From Tanypteryx hageni (taxonomy: Eukaryota; Arthropoda; Insecta; Odonata; Petaluridae), in contig CM054118.1 of NCBI GenBank assembly GCA_028673005.1, positions 87,786,964-87,850,963 on the forward strand: a stretch of 64,000 nt of DNA, read 5' to 3'. Below, piece by piece: positions 57,066 through 64,000 of the stretch. The notes beneath the pieces are model-generated. The model was not told the origin of the DNA. It did no database searches and saw nothing but the letters and a program-made list of their open reading frames with translations. A program made the translations under genes and the position numbers. Every line of letters begins with the position of its first letter. Positions within the stretch are counted from its first letter, which is position 1.

Positions 57066-58188
57066 TAGGGTTGCCAACTTATGAGTACTTGTTTCCGGGA
57101 GATTTCCAGGTCATGAGTAGCTAATTCGAGAGAATCCGGGAGAAATTTCCCTAGATCGCAAAACAACTAAAGTGAGCCATGTAACGTATTTTATTTATTG
57201 ATTAGAAAACATAGTGATTATTTTATCTTTATTGTTATAGTTGGGGTTTCCACCTTGAAAATTGCTTATATTTGTTAATTGCGAGATTGTTCGTAGGTTA
57301 AAAAACAGCTAATGAGAACAATAAAACTTGTTTTATTTATTATTTAAAAAACAAATATTTAACCTTAATTTTGTTTTAATATTATTCTACAAATTATAAT
57401 AAGAAACTATTAAAAATAACTTGACTTCAAAAGCCATACTTCATTTATCAAATTTGAATTTTGAATTACTTCGAGCAGCCTCCCAAAAAATCTGTTTTAA
57501 TAGTAAAAAGACATGGAAATCTTCACAAGAGTAGTTAATATTGTTGCATATATTTAATTTCTGCCTTCACATGATCCAAACTTCATTTGTTTACACCACA
57601 ATTTCGCAAGCTGCATTGGATACTGGGACTGAAAGCTCAAACGTTCCAGTTTTCTTCAATTCTCCGTCAACTCCATTTACTTTTGAAAATAAATAGAAAG
57701 AAATTTGGATGTTTCTTGAGAGAGGTAGTAACCAACATGATCCTGTATAAAGGGTACACTTATGCATTAAGTATCGCTTCATTGGAATCGAAGGAAATGA
57801 TTCTACCAATTCTCAACTTAACCTCCTGAGTCCTGGCGTCATTTTAAAAGGACATCCATTTCAAAAATTCATCTCTCCCTCCCAAATAAAAGGACGAATA
57901 AAAAGGACATGCCATATAGGCGTAGGTACCTTAGACAGAATTTATTTATGTATGTTTTCCTCATTTACTATGATATACTCATCATAGAAATATCGTAGGT
58001 TAAACAATATTTAAGAAAAACTTTCTTGGGACTCGGGATATAAGGCACATAGACTAGTAAAGCTGAAAATTACTTAATTACGAAGGTTTTGGGCTCCCGG
58101 AAAAGTTGTACCAGATTCCGGGAGAGATGTATCTAAGGTAGATTAATTCCGGGAGACTCCGTGAATTCCGGTAGATGTGGCAGCCGTA
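57066..58188. mobile_element. hAT non-autonomous element (1123 bp)
   Basis: Terminal repeats TAGGGTTGCCAACTTA (left) and TACGGCTGCCACATC (right, inward), with 'ccgggaga' motifs just inside both ends. The target duplication is ctcactgg (57058-57065) against ctctctgg (58189-58196). No transposase recognised inside. Confidence 0.8.
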
Positions 58189-58196
58189 CTCTCTGG

Positions 58197-59843
58197 CCTC
58201 CATTTTCTGTCGGTATTCTTGATCGCACAGAATGGCTGTAAGCCATCTTAATTCGGAATTCGCTGCCGTTTGTTAATTTCGGCCTTATCATTTAAAGTCC
58301 TTGCGAAGCAAAAGATGTTTTAATTACCACCTTCTAGATTAAATTGGTATGTCGGTTGTCATATCTAACATAGCAACGTTAATGGCGCTTAGATGAGCCG
58401 TTTAACCGCTTATGATTGTTGCTGTCCTGAATGGGAATACAAGTTCGCGTTTATGTGGTCAAGTCTTTGTCAAGTCTTTGACGTGATCGTGAACATAGCC
58501 CGAGCAAATGAACGCTGGATTCTTCTTCCGGTCCGGAAAGACAGCGTAGAAGTACCTACTTGTCGAGAAATTTTAATATTATAAAGATTTTAAACTATAA
58601 AATGAAAACAAAATACAATTAATAGTTTGAAAAAATTAAATTTCTTGTTTGCTTTTCTGGAATGTTTGCTCGAGACGTCGGAAAAAACACAATCTTGAAT
58701 GGACATTTTTCTCATAGAAGAGAACCATTTCGAAAGGATTTTGATTTGCTCATCAGAGATTATTAGACGAAGTTCTGTTCATAGATGTGCTTTGATATTG
58801 AGGAGAACGCTTTTAAGTGAGCGCACCTGTTGCTGTTAAACTGGAGTCTGCTTCCCATGGCAACATCGAAGAACGAATGACCAATGAATCTGCTTCACAA
58901 ACAAAATACGGAGGTTTCAAGTTTTACTCGAGGCATTGAGGATACAGCAAATGCAAACGTATGTGTACGTTTGAATGCGAGCTTCATGCGAGAGCAACAT
59001 TGCCTTCATTTTGCACCTTATTGCGGTCGAGGTAGCATTTTACCCCAGCCTATTTGAAGTAATGAATTTTAAGGGTCGTTCTTGTACGTAGGGTTATTTA
59101 GTCAATTATATTCTAAAACGAGGAAGTTTTGGGCACGAATTTCTTGGTGCTGGTATTCTAGACTAGATTTGAAATTAATTTTCTGTATAATTAGCCAAAT
59201 AAATTATTCAGGCTTGATATTTTTTGTTAATGCAATGCTTTCGATGTAATTGTATGAAATATCGAAAGCTTTTTGCTATTTCGGTTGCTTCCAGCGAGTC
59301 TTGTTACTTCGATATATATATATATATTGGATGCGATATTTTCTGGCGCTACGCTAACAGCAGTGGCCGAGGCCACACCAGCGAAGGTGCAAGATAGACT
59401 GACTTGGCTAACTTGTGCGAATGCGGCTGGAACTTATAAATGACAGTTACTCGCCAACGGCAAGAACGCTAGTCCTCGCGCTGTCAAGGGAGTTCTGATA
59501 TTTCCTCTCCATTATCGCCTTAACTAGAGGACCTTATCAACTAAGGAAATAAGCATTTATTGGTTTTCGAACCATTTTGTGTCTGAATGCTGTTCCCATA
59601 GTATATCTGTAGTTCTACCGGATAACGGGAAGATGTTGGATATCGGCTTTGCACACCCTAATGTTAGACTTATCGTGAAAGACGATATTTGCTCCGCACT
59701 TTACCAAAAAACTGAACCTTTCTCATACAACCCATGGACCAAAATATTTTACGAACGTTGAAGTGCCGTTACAAGAATTAGGTTATGAAGCACATACTGA
59801 AAGCTACAAATAGCGGCAAGCGAATGAAAGCTTTACTAAAACA
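58197..59843. other. no supported feature
   Basis: AT-rich, with a short (TA)n near 59311-59328. Short frames only, none with motifs. Confidence 0.45.
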
Positions 59844-60483
59844 CACAGTGCGTCTACAAAGTAATGAAAGTGATTTTATTGCGCACATTGTAATAATGAC
59901 ATTAAACAGCTGGAGATGTCGTTTATTTGTCGACTCCATCTCTTTCGATTATCGGAAATCGCATGCAGTTCTGCTCAGTTATTGTCGAGATATGACGTGT
60001 TTTGTGACCGTATATCTGGCGGCATCGTCAATATTTTTAAAATTGAACAGCGTTACAAGATTAAATTTTGCTTTAAACTTAGGAAAAGTGCGTCCGAAAA
60101 CAAAATGTTACAGACGGTTTATGGAAATGAAGCCTTGTCTCGCGCCCAAATAAACCCAAACCAAGAGACAAAGTGTTGCGTGGCAGTCGCCGATTAGCCA
60201 AGACCAAAGAAGTTGCGCATTTTCTTATTTCCCAAATTAAAATTGAAGCTGAAAAGGAGAAGACTCGACACAATAGAAGACATCTAAACAGCAGTGACAG
60301 CATAATTAAACACTATAGATTTAAGTGACTTTTCAGACTGCTTCAAAAAGTTATACCAATGTTGTATTAATTGTATTTCATCACACGGGGACTATTTTGA
60401 AGGGAGTAAGTAAAATAAAATATTTTCTGCACTGGCGTTTTTAGTTAAACATTTTTGACTCAATACTTTTTAGACGCACTGTG
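59844..60483 (+). mobile_element. mariner element with large internal deletion (640 bp)
   Basis: Inverted ends CACAGTGCGTCTA on both sides (left 59844, right ending 60483), followed by similar 'aaagtaatga' / 'aaagtattga' sequence. The right end is followed by TA (60484-60485). It encodes both ends of a mariner transposase in one frame but lacks the middle (see 60038-60413). Confidence 0.85.
60038..60413 (+). pseudogene. mariner transposase, N- and C-terminal parts only
   Basis: The frame reads IEQRYKIKFCFKLRKSASEN and MLQTVYGNEALSRAQ, the N-terminal domain of the SETMAR-type mariner transposases. After a short bridge and an in-frame TAG at 60195-60197 it reads PRPKK, FLFPKLKLKLKRRR, TIEDI, DCFKKLYQCCINCISSHGDYFEG and stops at 60411-60413. 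These are the usual final ~60 residues. The central catalytic D..D..D region is deleted and three stops interrupt the frame. Confidence 0.85.
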
Positions 60484-60784
60484 TACATCAAGGTAAAGAA
60501 TGTTGCGTTGGCTGTTGCTGCTGCTTGGGACATCATTACTCTGGAAATTTTGGAAAACTGCTTGATGTGGTTTGTGACCGATGACGATAGTCACCAATGA
60601 GGAGCCCAATTTCGATTTTGAAAGGTTTATGAAGCAAAAAAGCGAATAAATCAAATTACTGATTGTATGAACGGCGATGTTAACCGTCGTATGAGGACAC
60701 AGTCAGACTGACGAAGAGCACCAGCTTGAGTGCTCCTGCTCTAAAGTCTAAATGGCTGAACAGATGGAATCTTGAACGTATATA

Positions 60785-61040
60785 GTAGGTGTGGCCAAAC
60801 TTACTTGCCCTCGAAGCCGCATACGATAATCTTCAGAATTTCGAGAGCCGCATGACACATTCTGTGCTCATAATTTTACGACCATAAATCATAACCTGTA
60901 TCCGAAGCAATTCGGATATTATGCAAGCCCCATAGGCATCCCCATTATCATTGTGCTCTATAATAAAAAACGTTGACACGCCATTGAATGGAAATGTAAA
61001 AGAGCCGCATGCGACTCGCGAGCCGCAGTTTGGTTTGGTT
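60785..61040. mobile_element. hAT-like MITE, eroded ends
   Basis: The left part 'gtgtggccaaactta' and the right part 'gagccgcatgcgactcgcg' followed by 'gccgcagtttgg' form the inverted pattern (GGCCAAACT / AGTTTGG, GCCGCAT blocks) seen in many hAT MITEs. The outermost bases and target duplication are not recognisable. Confidence 0.55.
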
Positions 61041-61943
61041 TGTGCAGTATACAGCATAAGTAATTCGTGGTTGATGAAATTATTGACCGATCGAATAACA
61101 GGTTTGATTTTTCTCAGGACCACCACTTATCAGCGACTCTCATCGATCCCACATTTCAAATAGCCTTCTTTACCCAATACTCGGCAAGAGAAGTGACTCC
61201 TTTTTCGAAAGACTTCATATAAAAATCAAACAACACATTGAAAAACTATCGGATACGATATAAGCTCTCGCAAGTAAAATGCGCCTCCTGCAAAAAAAAA
61301 TGGCCAAGAGAATCTGGTATGACGGCTGTTAAAAAGCGTATATGGTGCTGCAAATGCAGACAACCAGCAGTAGATCTTAACTGCGATTCTTTTCTACGCT
61401 GGTAAGATAAACGTCAAGGCTCCCAACTGTTGCCAACGGCGGCTGTTATTTCCTCCCTATTCAATCCACAGACTGATCTTCAGAAAGAATTAATTCCGTA
61501 GATGAATACGCCGTGACTGGTAAATGGAACTGACTCTCTGAAGCAATCATCTCAGCTTGAAAGAATATGGACTAACTTTTAAAACCTTTTCCTTGAACAC
61601 TTTCCGATGTGAACATCTTCTAAATTCTTAAATGCACCCCTTCAACGGTTGTTTTAATTTAGATAAATAATACATTTTCTATAAGATTTATTTCCGTCCT
61701 GCATCAGCGATCTACAACCGTATGCTCTCCAGAACTCGTAAAAAATGTTTTTTTTAGATGCCCGCTCTATTTTCAGATAATCATAACATAGTTAAGTAAG
61801 ACTCAAGTCCATTTCACCGTAGAGTCCACCATTATTTATTTAGTCAGAGCGTAAAAGAAACTGATTATTAAGTGTACTCTGCTAATTACTTAGAAAAATC
61901 AGCGCCTACTGTCTATATTGTTCAGAAACAGGAAAGATTATCT
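61041..61943. other. no supported feature
   Basis: AT-rich. Ends with the shared 'ttcagaaacaggaaaga' flank of the tRNA-Gly-like SINE. Confidence 0.45.
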
Positions 61944-62014
61944 GCTACGGTAGTTCAGTGGTAGAATATCCGCCCGGCAAGTGGAAGACCCGGGTTCGAT
62001 TCCCGGTCATAGCA
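61944..62014 (+). repeat. tRNA-Gly-like SINE head, copy 4 (best preserved)
   Basis: 71 nt, foldable as a full cloverleaf. The acceptor strand GCTACGG pairs with TCATAGC (one mismatch), the A box is TAGTTCAGTGGTAGA, the B box is GGTTCGATTCC, and A follows as discriminator. The anticodon loop CCGGCAA reads GGC with C33. A tRNA scanner may report tRNA-Ala(GGC), but the overall body follows tRNA-Gly. The flanks are shared with 35619 and 37065, supporting a dispersed SINE. Confidence 0.82.
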
Positions 62015-62460
62015 GAATTTTTTTCAATTTTTTTTCTGTTTCAAAGTTATTCCCATATATTGTTTGTGCATAGAGGACAAATTTATAGTTTGTGGATTAT
62101 ATGTTCTGTTACAATCATCTCCAATTTGGTCTTTTTCCCAGGAAAGGATACTGAACTACATCTACATGTTACTCTGAAATTCACCAATCTGGTGGGTGGC
62201 AGGGGGTGCAATGCACCGAGGCCTACCTAATATTTATTACTCGCAGATCCTTGTTATGTATATAATGCACTGCTGAATGCTTCAGGATGATTTGGTTCGA
62301 GATTTGATTCGACACTGAGACATCATCATCATAGTTATTTTATATTTCGGGAGGTTTTTGGCTCGCCCAACCCAATTCATGCCATCCACACTCATCCCCT
62401 TTTTGTGATCAATATAATTTTCCTTTCCTCCTCTTGCCTATTTGCCTCTTTCCCACCATC
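62015..62460. other. no supported feature
   Basis: Starts with the SINE 3' flank ('ctgtttcaaagttattccc'), then unremarkable. Confidence 0.45.
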
Positions 62461-62468
62461 CTCTAGCC

Positions 62469-62789
62469 CAGTGGTGCCCAACCTTTTTACAGGGCGGGCC
62501 GCATCGGTGGTTGCGAATCCTTCGGCGAACCGCATTGGAAGTTGCCAGTTCTTCGGCGGGCCGGATTAGAGTTTAAATAAGAAGTTGCCTATATGTCCTG
62601 AGGTGTCATATAAGTGGAAATCAATCTTAAAAGAGGTTTTTATGGTTAACATTTCAATAGTAAAAGTTTTATTATAAAATTTTCATACTAATGGATGAAA
62701 TTATGCGCTAAATTTTTCGAATTGCCTTTTCATGATAGCTTCGCGGGACGCACAAAACCCCATCGCGGGCCGCAGATTGAGCACCACTG
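62469..62789 (+). mobile_element. hAT MITE (321 bp), complete
   Basis: Terminal repeats CAGTGGTGCCCAACC (left) and CAGTGGTGCTCAATC (right, inward). The target duplication is ctctagcc (62461-62468) against ctctagtc (62790-62797). GGGCCGCA blocks lie inside both ends. The right two thirds match the truncated copy at 1043-1249. No coding. Confidence 0.9.
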
Positions 62790-62797
62790 CTCTAGTC

Positions 62798-64000
62798 TGT
62801 AACTTCTGTCCTAATCGAGATATACATAAGTTTAAAAACCGGCAACCTTTAAGTCCCAACATAGCCTGTTTATGGACTTGGTACTGTACTTTCCATTGCT
62901 GGTGACCTTATGGCGTCTCGTATTTGCAGCAGTGTCCCCTGTGACTAACTTTTACGATTGTTAGAACACTATGCATTCTGGCGCTCAAGAAAATTTTATG
63001 CTCTTTCGATTGGGTAAGAATCGCGTGATTTTTAATACCAAAAGTCATTGACTCCGCCTTAGATTGGGCGATTCTCAGCACTTTCGAAGAGCCAGTGCCT
63101 CTTCAGCGTTGTTGTTTACGAAACTTCTCAGAGCGAATGCATTCCGAAACGTAGGCACGATCAAGCGAGTAGTAGGGATGCCGTTTTGTTTTTCCCGTCT
63201 TCTCCCGTTACTCGAAAAGCGCTCCATCTTCCGCGCTTTCCATGGCCATGGAGACGGGAGTTTCCCTTCCAAACATCCCTCCCACTCCTCTTTCTCCCCA
63301 TTCTTTTCTCTTCTGGTGAAGTCGATAGTTGCCTCAATCGGGGTCACTGGTTGACGGCCACGTGACAAATTATCTCAATTCCAACTCACGATCCCGATCC
63401 GTTCCCGGTTCGAAAAATAATTTTCGAACCGCGCGCACGCGCAACCGTCGGCGTAGATCTGCCCCGCACGCGTGCTGCGACGCCTTTCCGTTGTAATCTT
63501 AAGGGCACGTTGCATTTTTACACCTCCACGAAATTCAACGATGCTTTCAGCGCGATCAATCGTCGACACATCTGCGTGAAATAATTTGCGACACGGTATT
63601 TTCCCACAGAATTTCTGAACTAATACGGATTAGATGACGGAGACGCAAAGTGAGTGAAGGCGACTGTTTCCGGTATTCATTTGTCGAAGCGGGACGGAAT
63701 ACGAGAGGATCTCGAAGCAAACGGTGAAGAAGGGCGTAACATAAAAGTAAGCGTTTTGATGTCCAAATGAGATATAATTATTCGCGTTGCGCCTGCGTCT
63801 GCCGCGCCTCACTTTTTTCGCAGTGCTTCTCTCTCTCTCTCTTTCGATTTTTGCGAGAGAGGTGATCCCGACGAGGTTCGAACCAAGGATCAAAGAAAAA
63901 TGGACGTCTTCGATAGAAGAGTGTAACCGACGAAAAGGATTTGAAAATTTTACGTTAAAAATACTGTAATAAAATGTTAATTATGGAAGTGGATTAGTCC
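62798..64000. other. no supported gene; small palindrome at 63407-63430
   Basis: 63407-63430 reads GGTTCGAAAAATAATTTTCGAACC, inverted around an AT-rich centre. CpG-richer sequence with short frames at 63064-63569 and 63787-63969. None has a recognisable motif, and the last starts at a non-ATG codon. Confidence 0.4.

Noticed and set aside
61944..62014. Functional tRNA-Ala(GGC) gene
   Set aside because: C33, a tRNA-Gly-like body, shared flanks and several degenerate copies point to a SINE. Function cannot be excluded from sequence alone.
63787..63969. Small secreted protein with signal-peptide-like start
   Set aside because: The frame begins at TTG, not ATG. The hydrophobic run comes from a (CT)n tract, and there is no support for an exon.

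Overview
This is a stretch of a eukaryotic nuclear genome, almost certainly an arthropod. No operons or long intact genes are present. Most of the window is AT-rich non-coding DNA full of transposable-element remnants, tRNA-derived SINEs and low-complexity tracts. The arthropod assignment rests on the element mix: several mariner/Tc1-type lineages, piggyBac and many small hAT elements, a Penelope-like element, two LINE remnants, and SINEs with tRNA heads. I cannot narrow the taxon further from sequence alone.

The only host coding sequence I can support is a GC-rich first coding exon at 21184-21521 (+). It lies in a CpG-dense block (about 20270-21560) and ends at a consensus splice donor. I do not recognise its product. 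The remaining exons are either beyond the window or not recognisable here.

Layout: 1-20 kb holds a modular repeat (1-712), hAT MITEs at 3067-3355, 4927-5919 and 9143-9422, and a decayed piggyBac (6086-6668). It also holds a mariner fragment (9723-10024), a pogo-like element (11056-12180) and SINEs at 7520-7826, 14912-15088 and 15650-16290, the last split by a hAT MITE. 20-30 kb holds the CpG-dense exon, pogo-like MITE 26026-26627 and large satellites (27405-27560, 27960-28800, 29385-29900). 30-46 kb holds more MITEs (32256-32565, 34168-34434, 36574-36855, 38283-38821), a LINE fragment (36120-36545), tRNA-Gly-like SINEs, and a mariner next to a hAT joined by a perfect 150-bp tandem duplication (43668-45010).

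46-55 kb is the richest part. It contains a decayed Tc1/mariner-superfamily transposon with long subterminal inverted repeats (46610-48385). Next is a 5'-truncated but open Penelope-like reverse transcriptase/GIY-YIG reading frame (49062-50375) with a hammerhead-like motif downstream, bracketed by (TA)n tracts. A 245-bp palindrome (51915-52159) follows, then a minus-strand LINE split by an unclassified repeat (52165-54240). 55-64 kb holds further repeat copies, hAT elements (57066-58188, 62469-62789), an internally deleted mariner (59844-60483) and the best tRNA-Gly-like copy (61944-62014).

The coding remnants do not form a pathway. They record successive insertions, nesting and decay. Many hAT boundaries were fixed from terminal repeats plus 8-bp target duplications read directly from the sequence, pogo/mariner boundaries from TA, and piggyBac boundaries from TTAA.
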